This document shows, one piece after another, positions 14,251-28,632 of a stretch of 64,000 nucleotides of DNA. Source of the DNA: Burhinus oedicnemus (Eukaryota; Chordata; Aves; Charadriiformes; Burhinidae); contig VFFE01006040.1 of the NCBI GenBank assembly GCA_008921705.1, forward strand, positions 453,589 to 517,588. Reading direction: 5' to 3'. Below the pieces are notes generated by a model that searched no databases, had not been told where the DNA came from, and saw nothing but the letters and a program-made list of their open reading frames with translations. How positions within the stretch are numbered: position 1 is the stretch's first letter; every line of letters starts with the position of its first letter. The position numbers and the translations under genes are program-made.

Positions 14251-15781
14251 ATTAACATGTTTTTTGGTCATTTAGTTCAGAAAATACTCCCAGGAAATAC
14301 TCTGTGGATTTCAAATGTGTTGAATGTGTGGGAAGATATGAGAAAATGACTGCTATCTCTGGGGGGATTTCAGAACTGGCCTCCATTTATAATATTGCAG
14401 AATTTAGTAACTACTTTCCCAAAGGATGTAAAGAGAAAATGGCCATAAACTAGACTGAATTAGCGAAGAAACACATTTGACAGAACCACGCTAAAATCTT
14501 CTAACATATTTGCAAAAGAAATGTAAATTAGAACTGTAGGGGTTTCTTTTCTTTTAATCTTCTCAGAGAACAGCTATTTTTGATAATAAATATAAATAAC
14601 AGTATATTAATTTATTGTAAAATTTGAAGAAGGTCTAAACTAAGTGGGTCTACAATAAGAAGCCATGTGAGGAAACTCAAAGGTAATGAAACTGGGGGTT
14701 TACAAACCCAGGTACTGTGGATACTTTCTTCAAGACTACACAACAGAGTGGACGGCATGTGGCCAGGGTGTGAAAGGAAATGTGGAAAAAAGGCCCAGAC
14801 GTCCAAAAACCCAAAAGGGCACAAGCAGTGGAAAAGCCTTATTCTCACCCCTTCCATACAATGACTTGAATATAAATAAAAGATCAAATTTGGATATTCC
14901 TAATAAAGGAAAATGCATGAAAAAGCCCAAGGAGACTAGAGGGGTGCCACGATCTTTGAGGCGATCAAAAACTTCTGGCAGTAGCCCAGAAAGTAAAATC
15001 CTGAAAGATTTCTAGTCTGGTGTTACCATAATACTGTAACAGTAATTTCAGGATCTGCTCAGAAGATTCCTCTCTGATATTACAGACGTGTTGAGATTCT
15101 GCTGGACTGTGAGCCTCTCCAGCCAGTCCCCATCAGCCACACACTTCTGTTTCACTGCTGTTGGGTAGATCTGGATTCCCCTTCACCACCTTCCTTCTGC
15201 CTCAATTTGCAGCAGCATCGCTGGGCCTGCTTATGGAGTTGGGATGTACTGAAGGTCCAGGAGGAGATAAAAATCTGACCTTTTGGTTGCCAGTAGGACT
15301 ATCTGCTGTAGAAATGTGGTTTGAAAATAATAATTTAAATGGAATAGTTTCTTTAAAAACTGGACTGTTTTGTGGGATTGTTTATGGAACACCAATTAAT
15401 TAAAAACAAGCCAGGGATTAGATATTACTTTCATGATAAGAATGTGGTCTAGCTAAAGATCTTTAATGTTACGAGTATGAAAAAATGTTCTCTTCGCTTA
15501 AAAGGTGGAAGTGTGGACAAATTGTGCCACGTTGATCAGACTGGTGGAGCTGTGTAACTTGCTGTGGGATACGCATCATTGAGCCACGTGAGAGTGCTTA
15601 CACAAGCGAGACTGGGAGATATAGTTTGGTGCTAAATCTCTTTGCAAGAGTCACATGGCATCATTCTAGCGACGTAATAAAGTTCCTAATGAAACCACCA
15701 TGAAGGTGCAAGATATATTCATAATTTAGTAGGCAGACCTTGTGTGAGAAATATTTTTCTTTTTGCTATTAATAACCTAAG

Positions 15782-15935
15782 ACAAAATAAGAAAAAACTT
15801 CTAAGTGACCCAAAAATGAAAAGAATAAAATGAAAAAAAAAAAATTTTAAAAAAATTAGATTTCCTTCCCACCAAAAAAAAAAAAAGGCTGAAAATATAA
15901 AAATACATATTGGAAAAAAAAATTTTTATTTAACT
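15782..15935. repeat. A-rich low-complexity stretch
   Basis: Several A-runs of 7 to 13 bases with short T-runs. No retroposon body adjoins it. Confidence 0.8.
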
Positions 15936-16189
15936 CAAAAAAATTGTGAACAAATTGCTATGGAAAATTTCATCATCTCTATTGGCATGGGAGAGTCAAG
16001 ATGTGCTGTTGTTTAGAGATGCTTGAGAATGCTTGACTGTTGTTCCAGTTCACAAAAGCACTTAGGAAATTTTAAGCACATGTTGAAGTCTCACTAACAT
16101 CTGAGTTTTAAAGTGATCATATGACTGGAAATATAGCTAGAAGGTCATTCAGTGCAGTCCCCTGTAATTATAGGCAATCATATAAAAAA

Positions 16190-16290
16190 CATAATATGCT
16201 CAAATTTGCTTTGCTGAAAGCAAATGGGTTTAAGTATGTGCTTACAGATAAGCATGTGCTTAAAGGCTTGGCACAATCAGAGCTTCGATT
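16190..16290. repeat. Possible ancient amniote repeat fragment (second copy)
   Basis: Contains AAGTATGTGCTTACAGATAA followed by AGCATGTGCTTAAA (16251-16264). The same 14 bases recur at 62582-62595 in similar context. The motif set matches the interior of the repeat suggested at 14118-14250. Confidence 0.4.
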
Positions 16291-16882
16291 AATGCAGGCA
16301 GACCAGCATTTTCATGAAGATTAAAGTGTTCCACTTCCACCATTTCTCTCCTCCATTTTATTGGACAAGGAGTGGGGAAAGATGAACTAAAAACACAGAT
16401 GATTTTTTTTTTAATTCATTAAGTCTTTTGGATCAGTTTAGCGCTGATTGGAGCCTGAGCCGGGCTGCTGAAGTCAGTGTCAATGAGTAAAATATAAAGC
16501 CTCTGCCAACACAAATGCCTGTAGTTCACAACAAAATTATGTGTGATCATTGCACACGGAGCATATTAAATGTATAATAGAATCTGGAACCAGAAAGACT
16601 CCCTAATAGTTACTACTTCTGTCTTCCAATCACAAAGGGCCTTCCTTGTAATAGGAAAGCAGGAAAAAAACAAACATGAAGCACAGGGTGCAAAGTATTT
16701 ATCAAATTAATTTCATCGTGGCTTCCAGAGATAATAATTGCTTCCTATTTGGAAGATGTATGCAACATCCCTGAATTTTCCAGCAACCTTGTTTTAAGAA
16801 CTCAAGTGGGAAGGTTTGCATTGCTGTTGGAACCAAAGCCTCAAAACCAACCTCAAATAATGTTTGAACCAAGACTTCATAG

Positions 16883-17221
<339 letters not shown>

Positions 17222-20200
17222 TGAAACGGAGGCATGACCAATAAAGCCGTATCAGGAACTTTCACTGTAGGCTTATGAGACTTCTGTGACTTTCTGAGTC
17301 ACAGCTAACTCAAACAGCTCTTGCCTTTCTCAAAAGCAAATCTTACTCTGTGTTCTGAAATACTTAACAAAGAACACATTTTTGGTTGGTATTTTGGAAC
17401 CTGAGCAGCTTGTTCATACAAGAATGACACTTCTTGGTTTTGGTATCATAGTAGTACTTGCCATTATAATTTTGAGACCTTCACCATTGATAAAATCAAG
17501 TTATTTGGATCTTCAGGGAATGTGTGTCCACCGCTACTGCACCATGTATTGGTTTAGGGTAATAATCGCTGCTTTGATACTGTTTTATTTCAGGATTGCT
17601 GAAATAATTAGAGCAATGTGTAGTGAAGTGATTTGATGTTCATTTCCATCAAAATCAGTGGGAGGCTTTTTGCTGATTTCTGTCAAGTAAAAGCTGAGGA
17701 GGAAACAGAATAGTTCACATAGGCTTCTGATACTTCTGTCTGGGTCTGCGCTCACATCTGTTCTTGCTGCCTTGCCATACTGTACTTTCTCTGGTGAGAA
17801 TTTGCAGTGAGTTTTGTGATATACTGGAGAAAGAGGTGGGGTATTTGAAAAAGTGTTTCTCTTTGCCTCAGGAACACTAAGCAATAGCGTGTATGAGCTG
17901 GAGTCACTGTATGTGACCAGCTGCCACCATGGCTGTTAGTGAGTGAGTTGGGGAGTCAAATAGGCCAAGTGTGTGTATTTGAAGAACACTGCCTTTGACT
18001 TATGGAAAGGAAGATGTGAATTTGCAGACCTGAGAGACAGAACAAATCGGGCTTTGATGCCTTAGGCCAGATCCCTTAGATAATGCACGTCTAGTATAGC
18101 CTTTGTGACCGGGTAAATCTTGTGACCTTTCTTTTATAGCTTCCTGAGCTGTCAGTAGAGTTTCATAAGGGGTTGTTTTGGGCTTTGATTAGTTAAATTT
18201 CTAAAGTGTTTCAAAGGTGAGAAGATTTCATGAACACCATAACTTATTTTATTTCTTGACAGAAATAAAATTCAGTATGTGATTTTTTTACAGGCTTGTT
18301 AAGTCTTTTATCTTTGCCTGGCAAGGCTGTAGACTGTGGTTTCAGGGTTGATGATGTGTTGTCCTTCCCTCTTACCGCCAGAGAAACATGCTGTCCTGTG
18401 GAGTTACATTTTACATTGGCTCTGTTCAGCCTCTACAAGCTGTCCCTTTCTCTGACTTTAGGACAGATTTACAGCAAGACACAGCTTTCATAGGTTGTCA
18501 AATTTCCCTCCATAGGTCCAACCCTTTCCAAAGGAAGAGAGCATCCTTCTGTAGGGGCTCTTTTATCTGTATCGTGGCTCTGCTGCCACATGTGCACGTG
18601 GAGAAAAATTGTTTCTCGGAAAATAAGAGACCAGCCTTTACTATGCACCAGGCATTTGCAAGGCCCAAAAGAAACGCTGCAAAACTTCTCTGAACCCAAT
18701 GTTCCAGCTGAGTAGTAGGTGGCCGTGGCCTTCCTCTAACTCAGGAAATTCAAGTAAAATAAGACTGAGCAATTCCAAATTGGGTTATGCAGCTGGGGGT
18801 GGTAGTGCATCACCGACTTCCACAGATATTGGGTTCCCTTTCTGACACCCGTGGCACTGAGGGCATCCCCAGCAATGCTTCTTGTGCTGGTATAAGGACG
18901 CAGCCATCAGGCTGAGCACCCTCCTCGTTCCATTTAGGCTGAGCCTGTTACCACACTGATAACCACACGTTCCTGCTATCTAGTGTCATGGGACATAAAA
19001 ACAGGCAGAATAAAGCTCCATCTAGCTCCATATCCTGACTCCAGCATTTAGCAGGTATTTATGGATAGGGTATGACAAAGAGGGTTAGTACTGAGTCATC
19101 TGTCCCCTCATGTACCCTCTTGGTTTAATGCATTTGTTCTGAGAATCTTTTCAAGCTATTTTTTTCAAATGTTTAAATCAAGGGAAATTGTGGTTATGTA
19201 TGCAGAGGTATGATGTGATGGCCTAAAAAAACCCAGTTACTGTTTAAGGACTGAACAAACTCAGTGAAGAAACTAGTATCACTATGCAAGGTTAGAGGGA
19301 AACAGGACAAAGAGGACCTTTGTTTTTTTGTCTTTGGGTAATTCCTTATGTGCAAGCTTGAAGGTTGGACCTCAAGTTCAAGACTCATTAATATGCCACG
19401 CACAGAGGCTGAATGCAGCAGGGGTTGGCACATGTCGACTTCTGTATTTGAGGCACTGATGGTTCAATTCCCAGCATTGCTTGCTGGCTCCAGGATCATA
19501 ATCAAGGACGCAGCGAGTCTCTGTGCTGGGTGAGCACTGCACAGCGCTCTTCCCCATGTCATTAAACCAGGAAGAGCTTTGGCAGTATTCCACTATAGAC
19601 AATGCTCAGTGGCTACTTAGAAGAGAGTTGGAAGCCATATGGCTTCTACAGTGGAACCAGGGGCAGAGAGGGCAAATGTATGAGAGAGACAGAGAGCAAG
19701 ACAGCAGAGAGGAGAGCAGTGCTCAAAGCTTTCAATTTCCTTTCCTTCATTTTCCCCATTGTCCTGCCAGTGCATCATCACTTCCTGTTCATTAAAAAGC
19801 TTATACTTATGCATTAAATAAATAAAACAAAACACATTTCTATAATTGCTGCTAGGGTTTGTGGCCATTATTCCATTGAAACATTACTGATGAATTAGAG
19901 ATCTTTCAAGGAACAGAAATGGTTGTAATTTTTGTGTTCATAAGGGTATGCAGTTCTTCCCATGGACCAACAAGAGCATTCTGCTATGTGGCATCCCCGC
20001 AGTCAAGGAGAACTGTTGAGGCCATCAAGTGTTAGCACATGCTCTACCCTCCAGACCTCAGGAGTTAACAGCCATATCTGTGTCAACAGGCATTTCTAAA
20101 ACCATTGAGGCTATTTGAGAAGTTTGATCTCCACTAGTTTAGAACCAGTATTTTCAGAAGTGTTCATTGTTCATGCTTGGGATGAATTTTTTTTAAATGT

Positions 20201-22855
20201 TCCAGCTATCTGCTGGAAGTAGGGAAAGAAAAAAGCCAGATTTTGAATTCTTTTTTTCTGTCTCACAGTGCTTCAGTAGCCAAATTCCAGTGGAGAATGT
20301 CCTCCCACAGTGAGCAGAACAGGAGGACCTGGGACTAGGATCTTTGGACTGCCAGACTGATAGCTGATGTACAGATGTGCTTAAAGTAGAAATGTAATAT
20401 ATAGTTTCTGGAGAAAAGAGTGGGAGCTGATGTTGGCAGCTGGGCTATGGAGCCAGCTACGGGCCAGAGTCCTGTTCCCTTCTTGTACAGAGCAGGTCAG
20501 GGAAAGCAGCCATTGTAGGGTTGTCACTAGCAGATGTGCATGTCTGTACACACACAAACACATGCACCAAGAGGAGAGACAGGCAGTACAGAGGTGGTGG
20601 GATTAGCACCCAAAGCTTGGAGTGAGATCAAGTACCAGGAGTGTGCTGGGCAGTATAGTCTTTCCTTTTTAATGCAGACAGGACGCAGATCAGAGGAAAC
20701 GAGATCTCTGGGGAGAAGTGAAAAGAAATACCATGATGCTCGTGTTAAGAAATCATATCGTTGTCCTGTAGGAGCCGTCTGTAGAAAGCCTGCCTGTGGA
20801 GCTGGGGAATAAGCCTGCACACGTGTGTGCAATTTCCCTGTCTCATGTGTTTGCATATATGCACACAAATACACACGTGTTCTTGGTTCTTGCATACAGA
20901 ACTGCAGTGGAAATCACTAAAGACTTCAGATCACAACAACATGTTGAGCCTATTGAGGTTCATTCATGTAACTGCCCTACAAATCCTTAAAATAAATCCC
21001 TGGCAGATACATTGCGATTCTGCAATTTTCTTAAAACTCCACAGCTATAGCTGTAAAACAGTTTCAACTGTGAGCTAGATTTGAAACACATCCATCCTAA
21101 ATGATTTAATAACAACGATTCCTCTTTATATGCAATTTCCTAGAATTTATTTGCCATTTTCACCACTCTTACAACTCATCACTTGTATTTAAATGAAGCA
21201 CAAGATTGTTCACTCTCTGTTTGTGAAGCAAGTCATTGCATCGACCCCCTCCGTGATCTGACATTCTCTCCCTCCCAGTCTGTTGCTTAAATGCTCTCTC
21301 TAGGAGACCCGTTATCCCTCCTGAAAGGGACCTTTACTTCTGGTTTCTCTTCATGTAGATGAAAGTAGAGCCTCTCTCTCTCTAGCACTCAGGGGCCTCC
21401 CTGCTGAGCGGAGAGCACAGGTAACCAGGCTCCACCTTCCCTTCAGCTCCTTGCCTCTGGTCAGTTATTAGACCCCCCAAGACATATCCTACCTCCTTGT
21501 TTAGGACACTAATAGAAGACAGGTGCTTATCAGGAGCCAGTGGCTGGCAAAACCAGCTGTCTTTTCCCGTATGAAATCCCACAGATCTGCCCTTTATCCA
21601 TTGGGACATGGGTATTGTTTATATTGCAACTAAAGGTTGTCTCTAAATACGGGTGGGTGGGCCCAGGCTTGCTAGCGGAGGTTACAATAGGAAGACAAGG
21701 CAACTCAGGTTTTCTGCTTCAGACAGACCCAATGGAAATTCCAGAATGGATCTCCATTTGCTAGCTCAAGATACAGTATTTTAACCTAAGTTAGTAATTT
21801 TCAGCTAAGAAAACACGTATTTTCGTTTTGGTTGTTTTGTGTGTTTTTTTTTTTTTCCCCACCCAGTGTAACAAGAGGGTTGTTAGAAAACTTTTATACT
21901 CAGTATGGGCAGGAAGGGGGAGCATGTGAAGAGGAGCTGTTGGAGTTCATCTGTATAGCAAGAAGGGCATGAGATGTGCTCAATGGTTTCTATACTGTAC
22001 TGTAAAATTTATAGGCTTGTGAGACCAGAGTTAAGGTTGGTGTTGAACCCTTAGCAATTGGGTTTTTTTCATTTCCTAACAATTTGGGCACTTAGTTGGT
22101 TGAGGGGCTTGTTTGTGTTTTGGGGGTTTGGTTTTCAATTTATCCTATGGAAAATATTCAGGGAGAGAGTTTCAAAGCTATTGAAAAGAAGATGACCAAG
22201 ATGCCTGAAGCTACTATGAAAGTATCCCCCTTATGGGGTGGTGCAGCTCAGAGGCATGTCTGGGAATATGCAAAGAGTCTGAAACGAGAGAGAGCTGAGA
22301 GATGGAGCCACGCTGCTCGCTGAAGGGCAGAGCCATGTACAAATGGCTGGCAAGGAGCCCTTTCCTTTCTGAAGGTCAACAGTGTGCATACACATTTCAG
22401 TGAGTTTTCTTTATAAGTGGGTCAGCATTTACTCAGCAAACGATTAGAGCAGATGGTGTAATTTAGAATCTATGACAAAACTTTTAATAGATCAGGGCTA
22501 ACATGATGACAAAGGAGCTCTGTGCCATTCTCCATTCCTGATTTCTGCTTTGCCTTGGGGTAAAAATCATGCCTGGGATTGGATTTTCTAGTCTGCACAT
22601 TCCATCTGAGCAACTCGAACCACTTGTTTGAATATCCTGTAAGAGGGATCCCTGCATTTCTCTATTCCTGTATCCTTATTGTTATTGTTTTTAAATAAAA
22701 CAATCAACTGAGGGTGGCAGGAAGATACCAAACAGGTAAACATGGTCCCTTCGAAGAGCAGAGCTTTTGAAGGAAAAAGCCACAGTTTGAAGAAAGTAAC
22801 AAAGGCTGCATTTGTGTATTTTGCTCCATGGAGCTGAAAATATCTAGTAAATTGA

Positions 22856-22865
22856 TCCCATGGGA
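22856..22865. promoter_or_regulatory. Perfect EBF-type palindromic site (TCCCATGGGA)
   Basis: Exact match to the COE consensus TCCCNNGGGA. It lies 22-33 bp to the right of another palindrome, GCTCCATGGAGC (22823-22834). It sits inside the EBF1 intron, so autoregulation is possible. About one such match is expected by chance in a window this size, so the evidence is weak. Confidence 0.3.
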
Positions 22866-24189
22866 GTAATAAATACACATTACTTTATCTTGTACTTCAT
22901 GTCCTATACCCCTGAGCCTTGATAGAACAACACCACTTAATAGACTTAAAAAAAGAGTAATTACAGTCATTGGTTGTGTGATATTTCAGCCCTTCCAGCC
23001 CTGCCTGACCTTCTAATTTAGCACACCGTGTCTAACTAATGCATTTATATTCATCTTTTATGAAGCATGTGTAGTACAAAATTGACTTTGCAGCCTTTAG
23101 CAAGCTGTCTTACCAGGTTTAGGATCTGGTTAGTACAGCGTACTGTATAGCATATGTACATTTACAGCAGAATCTTGCATGCATATGGTTCTGATCAACT
23201 ATTACTTTTTATTCTTTTGGAAATAAAATAAAAAATATTTGTTCCATTTCATCCTCCCCTCCCCTTTTTAAAGCTTTTATTCATTGTGGCATTATTTACA
23301 GCTAAACATGCAGGCAGAAAGATGCAAGCATTTTTAAAATGATTACCACTAATGTTTCTGCTTGTCAGAAGTACTTAAATTTTCCTGCACTTTGTCTAAA
23401 AACTTAGCACTTTTACCTTTTAAGAATTACAAATTTATAAGATCTTACCAAGCTGATTTACAAACACAGCTGACAGTTTGTGATGAATGATGTTGCAAAA
23501 CGTACAATATGTTTCTCTGTCATTTCTATGCATGTATATATTAAGAAGAAGATTAAGAAGAGAGTGAACCCCCCTCTGAAAGAAACCCTTGAGTAAGAGA
23601 GCACATGCACAAATCTCTCTCCTGCGTTTCCTCATAACTTCCTGCTCACTTCACTCATCCAGTAGAGCACAATTGTTCTCTGTGCATTTTCTCCCACCAT
23701 ATGGTATCCTCATTACCATACACTAAGGGTCCATATGGGGAACTTGTGAAGTGAACTGTATTCATTTTAACTGCCAGATGAGCAGCCTTTTGCTTTGCAA
23801 GCTTAGCTTAAGTCATCTGCTGTCTTTATGTTGTTATGGCAACACAGCACCAATAAAAAATTCTAATCTACTGTAAGTGTCTGGGATCACAGTATTTTAA
23901 ATGCTTGCCGTAACTGTCCTCTAAGTGAAGATGCTTGTTCTTTTAGTATGACAAAGGGTTATTGTCAACTCCAGCAGGTGGCAGTAAAGAAATTGTTTCC
24001 TTTCTTTTTAACCTTTTTTTTTTAAAAAAAATTTTCCCTTTGTCCCCATCTCCCCCCACCTCAAAAAGTCATAGAATTACACAACCTGGTCAGTTCTCTA
24101 CTTTTCCTTGGATTTCTGATGCTGAGGTTGGAATTGCAGGTGATATTTTTAAGTTGCAACTCAAATGCTAAAGGTAGTAAAGTATGAAA

Positions 24190-24262
24190 CTGTGGTGGCA
24201 GCTCATGCACTTTATTGACAGAGATCCAGGTTCAAGTACCACTTCACCGGGATTCTGAAGCC
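24190..24262 (+). repeat. Possible tRNA-like SINE head
   Basis: TGGCAGCTCATGC (about 24196-24208) resembles a Pol III A box, and GGTTCAAGTACC (24229-24240) resembles a B box, at tRNA-like spacing. It cannot fold as a complete tRNA gene, so a decayed tRNA-derived SINE is more likely. Chance is also possible. Confidence 0.3.
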
Positions 24263-25175
24263 TCCATAGCCACAGAGCTTGGTCAGTTTTGGAGCTGGTT
24301 TTTAGAGACGTTTCCAAACTCCTGAATCAAACACAAAGCTAATTAAGAATATCTTACAGGAATGGAAGTAGGCAGCAGCATCCTTAAATATAAATCATTT
24401 TCACCTCCGCAGGCCACATGATATGTTGCATCTCTGTCTCTCTGTCTGTATTGAAAGTGAATGTTTGTAGTCTCAGTTCATCAGTTCACATTAGCCTCAT
24501 GCTGAATATTTAAACACAGAACAATTTGAACACACCATGAAGAGAGACAGTGACTGCACTTTCACTTGGAACAGCAAGAGCTCATCTAATAATAATTTAG
24601 TAAATCAGCCATTTAGTGGCTCAGTTGTACGCTGTATTGTGCCAAATAATATTCAGTTCAACTGTATGCTGGTGAAATTGAAATTCAGACTCCAGTCACG
24701 TGGCACTTTTTTGCTCAATGGAGAGATGAAATGGAAAATCACCCTCCCAATAGACTGTTTGAATGTAGTGATTTATCAAAAATATAGCAGAGTGACAATA
24801 TAAACAGGATTTGGTTGTATGTGGCACAATCTATTCTAATTAGGCTTTTATTATTGTGGTTTCTTCTGCACAGATTATTTGATAATTCAGGATCTGCATT
24901 TACATCTTCAGTTTATGTATGGGCAGAGCGCAGATATGCATACTTACTGCGTAGTTACAGTCCTTTAAGGCCCAGTCCTGTGGGAAGTGTGGTGAGACCT
25001 TTATTGCCGTGTTTCAAGCCCTGGCTCACAGGGAACGCCATGCCCTTAGGAGCAATGGGGAAACGCAGCTGCTGCCTTTCCTCCTCAGGAAGCACCATGT
25101 ATGTTACTTCATCACATGAAAGCAATATCAGATTAATTTCTTTTCCCTGTTTAAGGCTATCGGGATTTCTAGGGA

Positions 25176-25316
25176 GTGATAATATCTTATATTAGACTAA
25201 CTGATATAACTGGAAAAAAACAGACAAGCTTTTGGGCGCCCAAGCCTTGCTTCCTGCGTGCCGAGTCTACCTTTTCTCGCCTGTATCAGTGGGTCTAATA
25301 AAAGGTATTACCTCAC
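25176..25316. repeat. Foldback (inverted-repeat) element, possibly Penelope-derived
   Basis: The left arm (25176-25207, GTGATAATATCTTATATTAG onward) matches the reverse complement of the right arm (25283-25316, ending AAAAGGTATTACCTCAC) with a few mismatches and small gaps. The 75-nt middle contains the perfect palindrome TTGGGCGCCCAA (25232-25243). The arm sequence (GTCTAATAAAAG-TATTACCTCAC) is one I recall from the ends of Penelope-like elements in reptile genomes; that assignment is from memory. No coding remnant is seen. Confidence 0.55.
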
Positions 25317-28300
25317 CCTACAAAACTTGCCTTGGTTGTAACCATAGACCATTGTGACTTCAGCCAAAGAGCTATGCTTTAAGGCTGTCTTTGATGAAGA
25401 TGGGGGAGAGAGACTATTTTCCTAGAAAGTATGTTGTGAAGTTTAATTTGTTCCCATTAAAGTGGTGCTTTGAGATCTTTGAATGCAGGGCATTGCAGAA
25501 GTGTGAAGTAATGTCTATAATCTCACCTACAGTTTCCATTTCTAGCCTAGTTTTAGGTGTTATGCAGTGGTTTACGTGGTGATGTAAAATATGATTGCCA
25601 TGTATTTCTCAGAACACAGTCCAATTGAGTAGCAGAAAAAGCATCCTACTAACCATCATGATGCCATTTAGCAGAGAGTGCTGGAAGCAATAGGATGCCT
25701 GTTGTCGTAATTCTTCTAAGAAATACAGAGCTTCACAATCTATACTCAACTGCTGACACTTGAAAACTCAAACATTTTGGTAAAATGAATCAAGCAGAAA
25801 TGTTTCTTTTATGAGATCTCCTCACGGGAAGGGAAGGTTTGGCACCGTTTGGAGATCAGGCTCAGTGATCCATCATAGCAAAGTCAGCTGTCCTGGCGTG
25901 TCTCATAGGTCACTCGATCGAACCAGTGGCTCTTACAACTATATTATTGCTTATGGAACAGTAATTGAGGCACCATGGTTAAAAATTACCTGGTCTAATA
26001 GGCAGTGAACAATTTGCACTCAATACAATTATAAGCCAAATCATTCATTTCATAACACTTGGACTAATTTATTTGTTGACCTTTTAATATCCATAGCTCT
26101 TCAGTAGTATTAACTGCAACTCAGACAAAATCTCTTGTTCATTTTACCTTCATTGATTTTTTTTTTCCATTGAGGCAATAACAGTTGTTTGAGTACAACC
26201 TTTTCTTTCTGTTGTAAAAGTCAATCATGTAACTTATGTTGATATAACTCAACTGGACTGAAATGTCCTCTAAGTACAATAGCGTACAATCTCATGCTAC
26301 TTATATAAACACGGGTATGCATTTTGGATTTATTTTAGAGAATGTTTTGGAATATATTTGTGACTATAGCTGACAAATGATATGCTTGCTGAGAGGAGAA
26401 TGAAAACAAACCACAGAAGCATTTTTTAAAGCAGTGCCACATATAAGTAAAACATTTTTTGTTTATATATTATGGGAGATCTAAGATACAGAAATTTTGG
26501 AATTTGTCTCTATTAATTTTGTTCTTTAGGATGACCCAAGTGTCTTCACTAATAATGCTATATTCATAATTTCATCAGGATATGGCATCTTGTCTCTAGA
26601 AGTCCTAACATTTTACAGAATAGAGGTGCTTAATTTTTCCAAATGTGAGCTTCTGACAAACAAAATGTGTGTAGAAGGGGTTTTTTTAATAAATAGGAAA
26701 GAAATAATACTAATATTTAGATAATCTGAATTTACTTTCATTTTTTCAGCTTAAATTAGCATGAGAGCTAAGAGGTTTTGATGATCAAAAAAGTTACTGA
26801 AATATTGATGTATTTTGAAAAATCAGTGGCAAGTTTTGAAGCACTTCCATAAAATATGTTGGTGTAGTGACAATGGTAATATTTTCACTCACCACTGAAA
26901 AAGGAGCCCTAGACTGTGTAAAGTGGTGTGCCTGCTTTTACATTGTGGATGTGTATGCAGCAAGATAGTGTTATCTCTGTGAAATGCTGGATAAGTGTAA
27001 TTTCTTAAATACATGATTATTCAACATTTGTACTTGCTTTGGATAATTTCAGCTGAATTTTTAAGGCTGTAAATTAAAAATAATAGTATCAGGAACAACA
27101 CATCTTTTGTTTCTGATAAGAAAGTTGAAAATTTTTTAAAATATGTGCTAGGAGGCACTTCATTGAAGTAGTCTTTCTGAGGCGAAGCTTCTTTGTACAA
27201 TAAAACACTGTAAGTCCTTTGAACACATAGTTATAAAATATAATTGTTACACATTTGGCATTTTATGCTTCCTTAGAAATTACCACTTGGTATCTGCACC
27301 TAATCTATGGTCTGTCTTTTCATTTCAATTGGGTCTGAAGTGGTCCTTCGTTGTAATGAGAATGCCCCTTTCAAGAGACTTCTTTTAATTATACCGATGA
27401 TAAAATGTAAGTGAAAGTAGTCATTTGTAGGGGTTATGACTGAGCAGTGTTTTAACTGTAATACTAAAACCTACCAACGTTATTCCAGTTTCTATTTCAA
27501 CATTTTTATGCACTCATTCTCCACAGAACATAGTGGAATATCGTTGTAGGTCACAATTTCAGTGTGTCTTATTTTTCAGTTTTCCTCCTGCTATTAAAAG
27601 TAGCCTGAACTCTCAGTTTCTAATTACTAACACTTCCTACCTGAAGTGTACAATCCAGAAAAGTGACAGTTTCACAGATCTTAATGATATGCTGATTTTG
27701 GGGTTTTTCTGTTTTTGTTTGTTGGGTTTTTTTCCCCTTCATTAAAAGAAAATGCGGATGGGTCTTTAATTGCATATAGGTGAACGTGTGTTTTTTACAG
27801 AAAATAGCTAGTTTAGCATACTTAGATATTTATATGGGTAAATGCATTAATAAAGACCAACTCTGAAAATTAAGTGGGTAAAACACGTATGTACAATTTA
27901 CACTTTAATTGCTAGATAGCTCTGCTGATTTAACTCAGCAGACATTCTTGCCTTGCAATACCAAACATAATTATATATCTCTATAGATTTAAATGCAGTC
28001 AAGTGAATTATGCCACCCAATACATTCTAGATTTGACCTAATGGGAGAACAATTTAAATGTGATGCAACTTGACCTGTGTTTGGAAAGTCTTTGTGTATT
28101 CAAATGATAGAAAATAGATATCAGCCTGTCTATCTACCAAGTAAAATGTTTATCACTCTTCCAAATGCATAATCGGATAACTACATTGTGCTACGCACAG
28201 AATCACAAGCCATGTTTAATCTTTTTTTAATCCTCAGTATTCCAGGGAATTTTTCTAATTGGCACAATAATATGATCCACAGAATAAAGGTTCTGAAACA

Positions 28301-28612
28301 GCCTGTGGAGTATCTTTGAATGACGTTCTCGGAATTTAATGTTTCTGTTCATTTCTCCAAATTCTTTTTAAGTTTATTTGAGCCCAGACCCTTCAAATAA
28401 TTCAAAACAGTCTTCTTCCATAAGGGGACTTTGATAACTTTCCAAAAATATATGGGTATAAAATGGCCAGGAGAAGACTTTGAGTAATAACTCTTTTTTT
28501 TTTTCTCTTTTTTTTTTTTCTTGCAACTCTGATCTGCAGCTGTTTTCAAGAAACAGGAATGTTAATACTATGAAGAGCAGAGGAAGAAGTATCAGAAAAT
28601 CTTACATATGCA

Positions 28613-28632
28613 AAAACAAAACAAAACAAAAA
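28613..28632. repeat. Short A-rich (AAAAC)n run
   Basis: A few AAAAC units in an EBF1 intron. Confidence 0.75.

Noticed and set aside
14686..15015. 109-codon Lys/Arg-rich frame with Ser-rich tail
   Set aside because: Looked like a basic nuclear protein tail, but it overlaps frames on both strands, matches nothing I know and lies deep in the intron.
19420..19490. GGTTCAATTCCC, a tRNA B-box-like word
   Set aside because: No A box at proper spacing and no cloverleaf; not a tRNA gene.
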